Below, one piece after another: positions 7,865 to 15,515 of a stretch of 23,874 nt of DNA. Position 1 is the stretch's first letter. Each line of letters starts with the position of its first letter. The notes below the pieces were generated by a model that did no database searches, was not told where the DNA came from, and saw only the letters and a list, made by a program, of their open reading frames with translations. This DNA is from an uncultured Oscillospiraceae bacterium. Lineage in GTDB: Bacteria; Bacillota; Clostridia; Oscillospirales; Ruminococcaceae. The stretch spans positions 1 to 23,874 of the forward strand of contig CAKTCT010000043.1 in the NCBI GenBank assembly GCA_934539585.1. The letters are read 5' to 3'. A program made the translations under genes and the position numbers.

Positions 7865-9235
7865 ATGAGCGAATTCATGGGCCCGCGGTACCTGCTGTCC
7901 AATGAGACGGCAGTGCGGCTTTACAACGCCTGCAAGGACCTTCCCATTATCGACTATCACTGCCATCTGTCCCCCAAGGAAATCTATGAGGACCGGGAGT
8001 TTTCCGACATCGGCGAGATGTTCCTGGGCGGCGACCACTACAAATGGCGGCTGATGCGCTGCCACGGCATCGATGAAAAGTACATCACCGGCGACGCTTC
8101 CTGGGGCGAGAAGTTCCAGAAGTACGCCGAGGCCCTGGCCACTGCCGCCGGGAACCCCCTCTACCACTGGACCCACATGGAGCTGCGGATGTTCTTCGGC
8201 ATCGACACGGTGCTGAACGGCCGGACTGCTGCCTCCATCCGGGAGCGGGCCAACGCTGTGATCCGGGAAAAGCACCTTTCTCCCCGGAAGCTGATCTCCG
8301 GCTCCAACGTGGAGTACCTGTCCACCACCGACGATCCGGCGGATACTCTGGAATATCACAAGCTCATCGCGGCGGACAAGAGCTTTGCCACCGTCGTGAC
8401 CCCCGCCTTCCGGCCTGACGCGCTGCTGAGCCTGCGGAAGCCCGGCTACGGCGCTTACATCCGGAAGCTGGCCGGGGCGGCGGACATGGAGATCGCCGAC
8501 CTTGCCGGTCTGAAAGCGGCGGTTGCCAAGCGGCTGGACTACTTTTGCTCCCTGGGCTGCCGGTTCACCGACGTGGGCATCGAGGAGTTCCCCAAGTGCA
8601 TCGGCACCGAGGAGGAGGCTGCGGCGGCCTTTGAGGCGGCCCTGAAGGGCGAGGCGGTCAGCGACGAAGCCTACCACAGATTCCTGGGGTGGAGCTACGT
8701 CTGGCTGGCCGGGGAGTACAAGTCCCGGGGGCTGACCATGCAGTGGCACATCGCCGCCAAGCGCAACGCCAGCACCAAGCTGTTCAAGGCCATCGGCCCG
8801 GACTGCGGCGGCGACTGTGCCGGGGACTGCATCTCCATCCACGACGTCTGCGCCATTCTGGACCGGTGCGAGCAGGAGGACCGGCTGCCCCGGACCATCC
8901 TGTACTCCCTCAACGGCGGGGCGTATCCCAGCCTGGCTACGGCGGCGGGCAGCTACCGCGGGGTCATCTGCGGCGCGGCCTGGTGGTTCTGCGACCACAA
9001 ACAGGGGATCATCGACCAGATCGAGACCATTGCCCAACTGGGTGATCTGAGCACCTTCCTGGGGATGCTCACCGACTCCCGGAGCTTCCTGTCCTACGCC
9101 CGTCACGACTACTTCCGGCGGATCTTCTGCTCGGTGCTGGGCGGCTGGATCGAGGACGGCGAGTTTGCCGATGATGAAAACGCGCTGGCGCTGGTGGCCG
9201 GGGTGTTCCACGACAATCTGAAATCCTATCTGTGA
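7865..9235 (+). CDS. uxaC: Uronate isomerase (glucuronate isomerase)
   Basis: Interconverts D-glucuronate with D-fructuronate and D-galacturonate with D-tagaturonate, the first cytoplasmic step in uronic acid breakdown. The 456-residue protein is close to the usual ~470 and shows the family's amidohydrolase-fold landmarks: IIDYHCHLSPKEI (metal-binding HxH at 32/34), GGDHYKWRLMRCHG, ITGD, GNPLYHWTHMEL (about 96-107), and later MQWHIAAKRN and a GAAWWFCDHK segment. The ATG at 7865 is preceded by GGAG at 7855-7858. A GTG at 7808 in the same frame is rejected because it lies in the promoter spacer. The next gene begins 14 bases after the stop, so the two are probably cotranscribed. Fructuronate/tagaturonate reductases and dehydratases are not in this window. 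Confidence 0.95.
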   Translation: MSEFMGPRYLLSNETAVRLYNACKDLPIIDYHCHLSPKEIYEDREFSDIGEMFLGGDHYKWRLMRCHGIDEKYITGDASWGEKFQKYAEALATAAGNPLYHWTHMELRMFFGIDTVLNGRTAASIRERANAVIREKHLSPRKLISGSNVEYLSTTDDPADTLEYHKLIAADKSFATVVTPAFRPDALLSLRKPGYGAYIRKLAGAADMEIADLAGLKAAVAKRLDYFCSLGCRFTDVGIEEFPKCIGTEEEAAAAFEAALKGEAVSDEAYHRFLGWSYVWLAGEYKSRGLTMQWHIAAKRNASTKLFKAIGPDCGGDCAGDCISIHDVCAILDRCEQEDRLPRTILYSLNGGAYPSLATAAGSYRGVICGAAWWFCDHKQGIIDQIETIAQLGDLSTFLGMLTDSRSFLSYARHDYFRRIFCSVLGGWIEDGEFADDENALALVAGVFHDNLKSYL

Positions 9236-9249
9236 GAAGGAGCGATTCG

Positions 9250-10083
9250 ATGAAACAGTTTACCTTAGCGGCTTTTGCCGACGAGGCCGGTTCGGACGTA
9301 GAGGTCCAGATCCGGGCCCTTCAGGAAAACGGGATCCCCTGCCTGGAAATTCGGGGCGTGGGGGATAAAAATATTACCGCGCTGACCATGGACGAGGCCA
9401 AGGAACTGAAAAAACGCCTGGATGACGCCGGGATCTCTGTGTGGAGCATCGGTTCGCCCTTGGGCAAGATCAGCGTGGGGGACGAGTTTGCCCCCCATCT
9501 GGACACCTTCAAGCACACCCTGGAGCTTTCCAGGGTGCTGGGCGCCGGGAACATCCGGATGTTCAGCTTCTTCTGCCCCAAGGGGGAGGCGGCTTACTGC
9601 CGGGACATCGTGTTTGAGCGGCTCCATCAGTTCTGCGCCGCCGCTCAGGGCAGCGGGATCACCCTCTGCCACGAAAACGAGAAGGGCATCTACGGCGACA
9701 CCGCCGACCGGTGCCTGGACATTCTGCGGAATTTCCCGGCCATCAAGGCGGTTTACGATCCGGCCAACTTCCTCCAGTGCGGCGAGGACACCATCCGGGC
9801 CTGGGAGCTGCTGGAGCCCTACATCGCGTACATGCACGTCAAGGACGTCCGGGAGGACGGCGTGGTGGTCCCTGCGGGCCAGGGCCACGGGCGCATCCCC
9901 GAGCTGCTGGAGCGTTATGAGAAGATGGGCGGCCAGGTGCTGACCCTGGAGCCTCATCTGGCGGTGTTCAAGGGCCTGGACGCTCTGGAAAACGGCGAAA
10001 AGACCAAGATCGGCGAGTTTGAGTATCCCAGCCAGCGGGACGCTTTCGACGCGGCGGTCAACGCACTCAAGGGCCTGCTCTGA
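9250..10083 (+). CDS. TIM-barrel sugar isomerase/epimerase (AP endonuclease 2 fold)
   Basis: A 277-residue xylose-isomerase-like TIM barrel. The likely divalent metal ligands are in the expected strands: Glu142 (CHENEKGIYG), Asp170 (AVYDPANF), His196 (YMHVKD) and Glu234 (TLEPH). Members isomerise or epimerise sugars, sugar phosphates or inososes. Cotranscription with uxaC suggests a uronate-derived keto sugar as substrate, for example a fructuronate/tagaturonate interconversion, but this is inference only. The ATG at 9250 follows AGAAGGAG at 9235-9242; a GTG-type start at 9232 would overlap uxaC. It ends at a hairpin shared with the convergent LTA-synthase-like gene. Confidence 0.8.
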   Translation: MKQFTLAAFADEAGSDVEVQIRALQENGIPCLEIRGVGDKNITALTMDEAKELKKRLDDAGISVWSIGSPLGKISVGDEFAPHLDTFKHTLELSRVLGAGNIRMFSFFCPKGEAAYCRDIVFERLHQFCAAAQGSGITLCHENEKGIYGDTADRCLDILRNFPAIKAVYDPANFLQCGEDTIRAWELLEPYIAYMHVKDVREDGVVVPAGQGHGRIPELLERYEKMGGQVLTLEPHLAVFKGLDALENGEKTKIGEFEYPSQRDAFDAAVNALKGLL

Positions 10084-10096
10084 TTTTTGGACGCAA

Positions 10097-10137
10097 AACC
10101 GCCCCTGGAACCCTTTTGGGGGAGTTCAGGGGCGGTT
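10097..10137. terminator. Bidirectional terminator hairpin
   Basis: AACCGCCCCT at 10097-10106 pairs with AGGGGCGGTT at 10128-10137, with further pairing of GGAAC/GTTC inside. It is followed by CTCTTTAT on plus and TTTTGCG on minus, and lies between convergent genes. Confidence 0.75.
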
Positions 10138-10148
10138 CTCTTTATCAT

Positions 10149-11915
10149 TCAGTCGTCGATGTTCATTTCCATGTGCTCCGGTTCGGAGTAGCTGTTGCCC
10201 ATGGTGCGGTCGTAGGTCAGCAGGTCCAGGAGCTCGGAGTTGGTGGAGGGGTTCACTGCCACGGAGTAGACGGGCCGGGTCTCCATTTCCTTGAGGACGG
10301 CGTCTACAAAGGGGCTCTCGAAGCCCGCCAGGCGGTAGACCAGGTGGGGGAGATAGAAGGTGGAGAAGGTCTCCTCGGGGAGGGAGGAGGTGTCCAGGCC
10401 GTAGTTGTTGTAGACCAGCCAGGTTTTTTCGTAGAGCTTTTCGCAGTTGTCCACGGTGATGCCCAGGTTCCGGTAGTAGTTGCACTCGGGGGTGAAGAAG
10501 GGGAAGTGGTCCCCGGTGAAGACCAGGATGGTGGGCTCGTCAAAGGCTTTGAGGAAGTTTACGAAATCCAGCAGCGCCTCGTTGGAGGTCTGGATGCCGT
10601 CGAAGTAGTTGCTGACCTCCTCGCCCTGGTCGTCCAGGTAGGGCTGGTGGTTCTGCATGGTGGTGATGTGGATGTAGATGGGGTCGTCGGTGGATTCCAG
10701 CAGGGACTCGGCCTGGCGGAAGGCGGTGTCGTCGTCGATGAAGTTCCGGTAGTAGTTGACGTCAACGGTCAGGTTGTCCATGAAAAGCATCTGGTCGAAG
10801 CCGTATTCGCTGTACACGTCCTTCCGGTCGTAGAAATTGGAGCGGTAGGGGTGGATGTAGGCGGTGCGGTAGCCCTGGGACTTGTACATATTGGCGAAGG
10901 TGTCCTGCTCCACGCCGGATTTCAGCAGCTGGTGGGGGATGCCGGCGTTGTTTAAGGACTTCACCGGCAGGCCGAACATCAGCTCGAACTCGGTACGGAC
11001 GGTGCCGTTGCCGTAGGTGGGCACCACGCTGGTGCCGTGGGCGCTTTCGGAGAGGACCTGGTCAAAGGCGGCGTAGATGGTATCGCCGTTTTCCACGTTT
11101 CCTAAGCGGCGGAAGTCGCCGTAGGATTCCGACATGATGTAGACAACGTTGGGCTTCACCGCGGCGGCCGGTTCCTTCTCCACAGAGGGGAGAAGGTCGT
11201 CGATGGCGGTCTGGGAATAGTCATCCGGCTCCTGGACCACGCTGGTCATAGTCTGGTTGATGGAGACGGCGAAGTTGGTGATGAGGTTGTTGTTGGAAAA
11301 GCGCTGGTCGTCATCGTAGATGTTGTAGGTAGAGGTGTTGTCGATGCCGAAAACCTTACACACCGGAGCGAAAAAGGCCGGGACTGCTACGGACAGCGCC
11401 GTGACGCCGCTGACCGTCACCGCCAGGACCGCCCGCTTGGGCAGGGAGCCCTTCAGCCGCGCGCCGGTGAGCCAGATGCAGACCGTCAGCAGCGCCATAA
11501 GGAGGATCAGGAAGAACAGCAGTGGGTTAAAATGGAGCCGGGCGAACTTGGAAACGTCGGCGATACCCTTGACGAAGATCAGGTCGGTGAACAGCAGATG
11601 GCAGCCGGTGACGAAGTACTTGTAGTACTCCACGGTGGAAATGGTCATGAACAGAACGCCGGTAACGGCGGCGCCGATCCAGATCTGACGGCAGAGAAAG
11701 TTCACCGTCCAAAAGACGGCGGCCACTACCAGGCAGCCGAAGGCCGCCACCCGGATGTGGCTCCAGGTGAAGGAGAAAATCTGCGTGAGGCTCTGCATCT
11801 GGCCCAGCTCGGCGAAGCAGTAGATCAGGATGGGATACAGTCCCGCCAGGATCCAGGCGGTGTGTTTGGATGCGAAAAAGCGGCTTTGTTTCAGCCGGAG
11901 AACAGCTTGTTTCAT
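10149..11915 (-). CDS. LTA-synthase-family sulfatase-fold membrane enzyme
   Basis: A 588-residue protein with five N-terminal membrane segments (about 21-39, 54-74, 79-96, 130-150, 163-183) and an extracellular alkaline-phosphatase-superfamily domain, the layout of lipoteichoic acid synthases and phosphoglycerol transferases. The domain starts at NVVYIMSESYGDF with the metal-ligand Glu263; YGNGTVRTEFELMFG carries the probable Thr305 nucleophile; then IHITTMQNHQPY and VFTGDHFPFF with the remaining metal ligands. It probably transfers glycerol-phosphate from phosphatidylglycerol to an envelope acceptor. The start at 11915 (Met-Lys-Gln-Ala) has AAGGGGA before it. An ATG at 12002 in frame sits within the proposed -10 element and its extra 29 residues are not membrane-like, so I reject it. 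Single-gene unit. Confidence 0.9.
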   Translation of the reverse strand: MKQAVLRLKQSRFFASKHTAWILAGLYPILIYCFAELGQMQSLTQIFSFTWSHIRVAAFGCLVVAAVFWTVNFLCRQIWIGAAVTGVLFMTISTVEYYKYFVTGCHLLFTDLIFVKGIADVSKFARLHFNPLLFFLILLMALLTVCIWLTGARLKGSLPKRAVLAVTVSGVTALSVAVPAFFAPVCKVFGIDNTSTYNIYDDDQRFSNNNLITNFAVSINQTMTSVVQEPDDYSQTAIDDLLPSVEKEPAAAVKPNVVYIMSESYGDFRRLGNVENGDTIYAAFDQVLSESAHGTSVVPTYGNGTVRTEFELMFGLPVKSLNNAGIPHQLLKSGVEQDTFANMYKSQGYRTAYIHPYRSNFYDRKDVYSEYGFDQMLFMDNLTVDVNYYRNFIDDDTAFRQAESLLESTDDPIYIHITTMQNHQPYLDDQGEEVSNYFDGIQTSNEALLDFVNFLKAFDEPTILVFTGDHFPFFTPECNYYRNLGITVDNCEKLYEKTWLVYNNYGLDTSSLPEETFSTFYLPHLVYRLAGFESPFVDAVLKEMETRPVYSVAVNPSTNSELLDLLTYDRTMGNSYSEPEHMEMNIDD

Positions 11916-11997
11916 AGACGTCCCCTTTGCTCTTGCAGTTGGATTTTTTCGATGGTTCACAAAGACGAAATCTCCCCGTTCGGGGTTTGTACCCAAG

Positions 11998-12006
11998 AGC
12001 ATAGCA
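11998..12006 (-). promoter_or_regulatory. Extended -10 promoter for LTA-synthase-like gene
   Basis: On the minus strand TGC-TATGCT (12006-11998), an extended -10; no good -35 is visible. The predicted 5' untranslated region of about 75 bases carries a CCCCG/CGGGG hairpin (plus 11974-11985). Confidence 0.45.
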
Positions 12007-12126
12007 GATAATTATGAAAAAATCATGACAATTCCGGGAATTTGGGAAAAGTGTGGAGGCTTTCATAATTTTGCTGGGTTTTGTGTAAAAAGCCTGTAAA
12101 TTTTGCCGGGTTCCGGAAAGAAAAAG

Positions 12127-12154
12127 ACCCGGGAAACGCAGTGGTTTCCCGGGT
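12127..12154 (-). terminator. Terminator after SGNH hydrolase gene
   Basis: A perfect 11-bp inverted repeat, ACCCGGGAAAC at 12127-12137 with GTTTCCCGGGT at 12144-12154, and a 6-base loop. On the minus strand it is followed by CTTTTTCTTT. Confidence 0.85.
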
Positions 12155-12170
12155 GCGAAGGGGGATTTGC

Positions 12171-12806
12171 TCAGTCGCGGAGGGCCAGCTCGATCCACTT
12201 TTCCGCCATGAGGGCGTGGCCGGCGGGGGTGGGGTGTACGCCGTCGGCGGACCAGAAGGCGGGCTCCCGGTGGAGGCAGGCGGCGGCAAAAATGCCGTCC
12301 ATGGGGAGGTAGGCGTCGGCCAGCTCCATGGCGGCCTGGCGGTTGGCCAGAATCTTGGGGTTCAGGTCCTCCCGGAAAACGGCCTTATTGGGGTCGGCGG
12401 GGATGAGGAAGGGCTCGATGAGGAGAATTTTCAGCTCCGGATTGGCCTCCTTGGCGGCGCGGAGCATGGCGGTGAGACGGGCGTAGTAGTCCTCCACGGA
12501 GGTAGGGTCGCTGCTGTCGTAGCGCCGCCAGGTGTCGTTGATGCCGATGAGGACGGAGAGCAGGTCGGGCTTTAAGGCCAGGCAGTCCTTTTCCCAACGG
12601 GCGGACATTTCCAGGGTGCGGTTGCCGGAGACGCCGCGGTTCAAAAAGGTCAGGTTCCAGTCGGGGTGGGCGGCGTTCAGGAGGTTCGCGATCAGATTGG
12701 GGTAGCCGCCGCCCAGGCTGTCGTCGGGGATTTCGGCGCTGGTGCGGCCTGCGTCGGTGATGCTGTCGCCCTGAAAGAGGATGGTGCTGTTTTTCTTGAG
12801 AAGCAT
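12171..12806 (-). CDS. SGNH/GDSL-family hydrolase
   Basis: A 211-residue SGNH hydrolase: block I FQGDSITDAGR (nucleophile Ser15), block II around LNRGVSGNRT (Gly), block III GINDTW (Asn90), block V SADGVHPTPAGH (Asp188, His191). These enzymes remove acyl or acetyl groups from carbohydrates, lipids or other esters. No signal peptide is visible, so it is probably cytoplasmic; a carbohydrate deacetylase role is plausible in this sugar-rich neighbourhood but unproven. The ATG at 12806 is preferred over the in-frame GTG at 12815 because GAGGT lies at the right distance (7 bases) only from the ATG. It has its own promoter and terminator. Confidence 0.9.
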   Translation of the reverse strand: MLLKKNSTILFQGDSITDAGRTSAEIPDDSLGGGYPNLIANLLNAAHPDWNLTFLNRGVSGNRTLEMSARWEKDCLALKPDLLSVLIGINDTWRRYDSSDPTSVEDYYARLTAMLRAAKEANPELKILLIEPFLIPADPNKAVFREDLNPKILANRQAAMELADAYLPMDGIFAAACLHREPAFWSADGVHPTPAGHALMAEKWIELALRD

Positions 12807-12836
12807 AGATGACACCTCAAATCGTCAATTTTCTTT

Positions 12837-12865
12837 AGGATAGCAGATTTTTTGGGGGAAATCAA
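12837..12865 (-). promoter_or_regulatory. Promoter for SGNH hydrolase gene
   Basis: On the minus strand TTGATT (12865-12860), 17-base spacer, TATCCT (12842-12837) with an upstream TGC extended -10. It is about 30 bases before the ATG. Confidence 0.65.
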
Positions 12866-12908
12866 GGGTATTTTTTGCGATTTTTCAGGCAATTCCGGCA
12901 AATTTTGG

Positions 12909-13358
12909 CTATTTGGACTTCTTTACCACCAGGGTGGAGGTGTCGCCCTTCTTCATCCGGGATTCCAGCTGTTTTACCAGGTCCTTGAAGCTCCTGGAGG
13001 AGTTGGTTGCGCCGGCCACGGCGTCCACCTGGTCGGGGTTTTGCTTGGAGAGGAGGCTGTCCTCCAGCTTTTTGCTGTAATCGGCGGGGTAGGTCTGGTA
13101 GCCTGCGCCGGTGTAGGCGGCCTTGTAGTCCTCGTCCTGGGACTTCTTCTCACCGTCCTCGTTGAGGGCGTCGAAGTCCACGGCGGTGAATTTGCCGCCG
13201 GAGACGGTGATGGTGACGTACTCGGTCCAGCCGTGGTCGTCGGCGTCCTGGTACTGGGCCTTGTAGGTGCCGTCCTTATAGGTCGCGGAGCTCTGGCAGC
13301 CGGAAAAGAGAGCGGCGGCGCAGGCGGCCGCCAGGAGGGGAAACAGAGTTTTTTTCAT
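12909..13358 (-). CDS. FMN-binding-domain lipoprotein
   Basis: A 149-residue secreted lipoprotein. The first 20 residues are a signal peptide ending in a lipobox LFSG-Cys21. The rest is one FMN-binding domain (RnfG/NqrC C-terminal type): YKDGTYKAQY, a beta-rich core, then DAVAGATNSS at about 112-121, which parallels DAVAGATKTS in the RnfG of this window. The usual flavin acceptor Thr of that motif corresponds here to Ser120, while Thr118 is also present. It probably carries covalent FMN added by ApbE and relays electrons outside the membrane, in the manner of PplA-type flavin lipoproteins, but with one domain instead of two. It is divergent from apbE, whose product would be the modifying enzyme. 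The ribosome binding site is AAAGGATG. Confidence 0.85.
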   Translation of the reverse strand: MKKTLFPLLAAACAAALFSGCQSSATYKDGTYKAQYQDADDHGWTEYVTITVSGGKFTAVDFDALNEDGEKKSQDEDYKAAYTGAGYQTYPADYSKKLEDSLLSKQNPDQVDAVAGATNSSRSFKDLVKQLESRMKKGDTSTLVVKKSK

Positions 13359-13428
13359 GGAATATCATCCTTTCTTGGATTTTTGCGGAAGTTTCTTGTG
13401 CAAACTTTCCCAGATGGGGACGGATAGC

Positions 13429-13457
13429 TTGACAAAACTGTGGAAACATAATATCAT
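13429..13457 (+). promoter_or_regulatory. Sigma-A promoter for apbE-rnf operon
   Basis: Perfect TTGACA at 13429-13434, 17-base spacer, TATCAT at 13452-13457. It lies about 57 bases before the apbE start in the divergent region with the FMN lipoprotein gene. Confidence 0.75.
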
Positions 13458-13514
13458 GATAGTATGCAGATTTTTGCGATAAATCAGTATGGCTGAAACG
13501 GAAGGGGCGTTTTC

Positions 13515-14588
13515 ATGGGGAAATCCCGGATCGTACTGCTGACTCTGGCGCTGCTGGCGGCGGGGACGCTGCTGGCCCTTCTCATCCGGCGGCAGGAGGC
13601 CCAACGGCTGGCCGCTTCTAGCGTTCCCCAGCAGGAGATCGTTTATACGGGGGAGGAGTTCCTGATGGACACCTTCGTCACCCAGCGGGTCTACGGCGAA
13701 AACGGGGAGGAGACGGTGCGGCAGGTCAACCGGCTGCTGCAGGAGATGGAAGGGGTCTACTCCGGATACCTGCCGGATTCGGAAGTGAGCAAGATCAACG
13801 CCGGGGCCGGGATCACGGCGGTGGAGGTCTCTCCGGAGGTCTTTGACGTGATCCGGCGGAGCCTGGAGCTGTCGGAAGCCTCAGGAGGGGTCTTTGACGT
13901 GACCGTGGCGCCCCTGGTCCGGCTGTGGGGCATCACCACGGACAGTCCCCGGGTGCCGGGGGCCGACGAGATCAGCAACGCCCAAAGCTACATCGGCTGG
14001 GACCAGGCAGTCCTGGACGAGGAGGCCCATACGGTGTTCCTGCCCCGGCCGGGGATTTCCCTGGACCTGGGGGCGGTGGTCAAGGGCTACGCCGCGGAGA
14101 AATGCCGGGACCTTTACGAAAAAGCCGGCGTTACCGGGGGGATCGTCTCCCTGGGAGGGACGGTGGCGGCGGTGGGGACCCGTTCCGACGGGACGCCCTT
14201 CCAGATCGGGCTGCGGGACCCCAAGGGCGGCTCCAACGACATTTTCGGCGTGCTCACCGGGGAGGGGCGGATCATCGCCACCTCCGGGGGGTACGAGCGG
14301 CATTTTGAGGAGGACGGAAAGCGGTACGAGCACATTCTGGACCCCCGCACCGGGTATCCGGTGGAGACGGACCTGCTCAGCGTCACGGCGGTCAGCGGCG
14401 ACGGGCTGCTGGCGGATTATCTGTCCACCACCCTTTACATGCTGGGCAGTGAGGTGGCGGCGGACAACCTGAACCGCTCCGAATTCAGCGTTATCGCGGT
14501 GAAAAACGACGGGACGATCCTGATTTCCGAGGATTTGCGGGAACGCTTTATTTTAAAGGAAAATTCCGGTTACACCCTTGCCTCTTGA
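13515..14588 (+). CDS. apbE: FAD:protein FMN transferase ApbE
   Basis: Transfers FMN from FAD to a Thr/Ser of target proteins such as RnfD and RnfG, outside the cytoplasmic membrane. The 357-residue protein has an N-terminal membrane anchor (about 5-24) without a lipobox Cys, then the ApbE landmarks: MDTFVTQRVYG (51-61), the DSEVSKIN segment (88-95), GGVFDVTVAPLVRLWG (124-139), DLGAVVKGYAAEK (184-196), SLGGTVAAVG (212-221), ATSGGYERHF (255-264), HILDPRTGYPV (273-283) and ADYLSTTLYMLG (300-311). In many homologues the fifth motif is GGN; here it is GGT. First gene of the operon encoding its Rnf targets; the NusG-II gene starts 19 bases after the stop. The ATG at 13515 follows GGAAGGGG. Confidence 0.95.
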   Translation: MGKSRIVLLTLALLAAGTLLALLIRRQEAQRLAASSVPQQEIVYTGEEFLMDTFVTQRVYGENGEETVRQVNRLLQEMEGVYSGYLPDSEVSKINAGAGITAVEVSPEVFDVIRRSLELSEASGGVFDVTVAPLVRLWGITTDSPRVPGADEISNAQSYIGWDQAVLDEEAHTVFLPRPGISLDLGAVVKGYAAEKCRDLYEKAGVTGGIVSLGGTVAAVGTRSDGTPFQIGLRDPKGGSNDIFGVLTGEGRIIATSGGYERHFEEDGKRYEHILDPRTGYPVETDLLSVTAVSGDGLLADYLSTTLYMLGSEVAADNLNRSEFSVIAVKNDGTILISEDLRERFILKENSGYTLAS

Positions 14589-14607
14589 CGAGGCGGCAGG
14601 AGGCGCT

Positions 14608-14970
14608 ATGGCGAAAGCAAAACGAATCGGGTGGGCGGTCGCCGCCCTTCTTCTGGCTGGGGGACTGCTGCTCTGGCGGGGAGCCCGGCCCAAAGGGGCC
14701 GCCGCGCGGATCACCTACGACGGGGAGACCGTTCTGGTGGCCGATCTGAGCCGGGACGGGGAGTTTGCCCTGGAGCAGGACCCGACGGTGCGGTTCCGGG
14801 TGCAGAACGGGGCCATCGCCTTTGTGGACGCCACCTGTCCGGACAAAATCTGCGAGAAGGCGGGGGCTCTCTCCCGGGTGGGGGAGACGGCGGCCTGTCT
14901 GCCCCGGAAAACCGTGGTGACGGTGATCTCCGCGCCGGAGGAAAGGGAGGCGGACGCCATTGCGGGTTGA
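14608..14970 (+). CDS. NusG domain II-containing exported protein
   Basis: A 120-residue protein with a single N-terminal membrane anchor (about 7-22) and an extracytoplasmic NusG domain II-like beta domain. The diagnostic conserved stretch is DATCPDKICEKAGALSRVGE followed by TAACLPRK, with three Cys residues. Proteins of this type are regularly found next to apbE and Rnf genes in Clostridia; their function is not established, and they are unrelated in role to transcription factor NusG. The ATG at 14608 follows AGGAGG at 14599-14604; a TTG at 14578 overlapping apbE is less likely. The gene overlaps the next one by 11 bases. Confidence 0.85.
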   Translation: MAKAKRIGWAVAALLLAGGLLLWRGARPKGAAARITYDGETVLVADLSRDGEFALEQDPTVRFRVQNGAIAFVDATCPDKICEKAGALSRVGETAACLPRKTVVTVISAPEEREADAIAG

Positions 14971-15514
14971 ACGGGTCCGGGCCGCTGCCCGGCGGGCGGC
15001 CTCCATGGGGCTGCTGCTGGCTCTGGCCATGGCGCTGAATCTGGCGGAAAGCATGGTTCCGCCCCTGCCGGTCCTGCCGCCGGGGGTGAAGCTGGGGCTT
15101 TCCAATCTGGTCACGGTGTACTGTTTGTTTTATCTGGGGTCCGGGGAGGCCTGGGGGATCGCGGTCCTCAAGTCCGGGTTCGTTTTTCTGACCCGGGGGG
15201 CCACTGCCGGGGCCCTGAGCCTGGCGGGAGGGGTCCTCTCCCTATGCGCCATGGCAGCGGCCCGGCGGCTCTTTGCCGGGCGGTATTTCCCGGTGAGCAT
15301 GGCCGGGGCGGTTTTCCACAACATCGGCCAGCTCTGCGCGGCGGCGGTCCTTTTGAAAAACGCCGCAGTCTTTTACTATTTACCGGTTCTGCTTGCCGCA
15401 GGCGCTCTCATGGGATGGGCGACGGCGGCGCTTCTCCGGGCGGTGATGCCTGCTTTGAAGCGGGTGGCCGCGGCTCCGATCAACGATCAAAAACATTCCG
15501 GAAAGGATGGATGA
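14960..15514 (+). CDS. Gx transporter family membrane protein
   Basis: A 184-residue protein with about five membrane segments, of the family once annotated as heptaprenyl diphosphate synthase component I. The hallmark is PPGVKLGLSNLVTVYCLFYL, followed by repeated Gly-containing helices. Substrate unknown. In Clostridia this gene commonly sits between the NusG-II gene and rnfC, which suggests a part in flavin, quinone or ion handling for Rnf; that is inference. The start is probably TTG at 14960, with GGGAGG at 14945-14950; an internal ATG at 15005 lacks a ribosome binding site. It ends one base before the rnfC start. Confidence 0.8.
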   Translation: MRVERVRAAARRAASMGLLLALAMALNLAESMVPPLPVLPPGVKLGLSNLVTVYCLFYLGSGEAWGIAVLKSGFVFLTRGATAGALSLAGGVLSLCAMAAARRLFAGRYFPVSMAGAVFHNIGQLCAAAVLLKNAAVFYYLPVLLAAGALMGWATAALLRAVMPALKRVAAAPINDQKHSGKDG

Positions 15515-15515
15515 A

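Noticed and set aside
7763..9211. A 482-codon minus-strand frame opposite uxaC
   Set aside because: The sense strand encodes a complete uronate isomerase with promoter and ribosome binding site; the antisense product resembles no family.
11916..12002. Longer LTA-synthase-like protein starting at 12002
   Set aside because: That ATG overlaps the proposed -10 element and the added residues are not part of the membrane domain; 11915 has a ribosome binding site.
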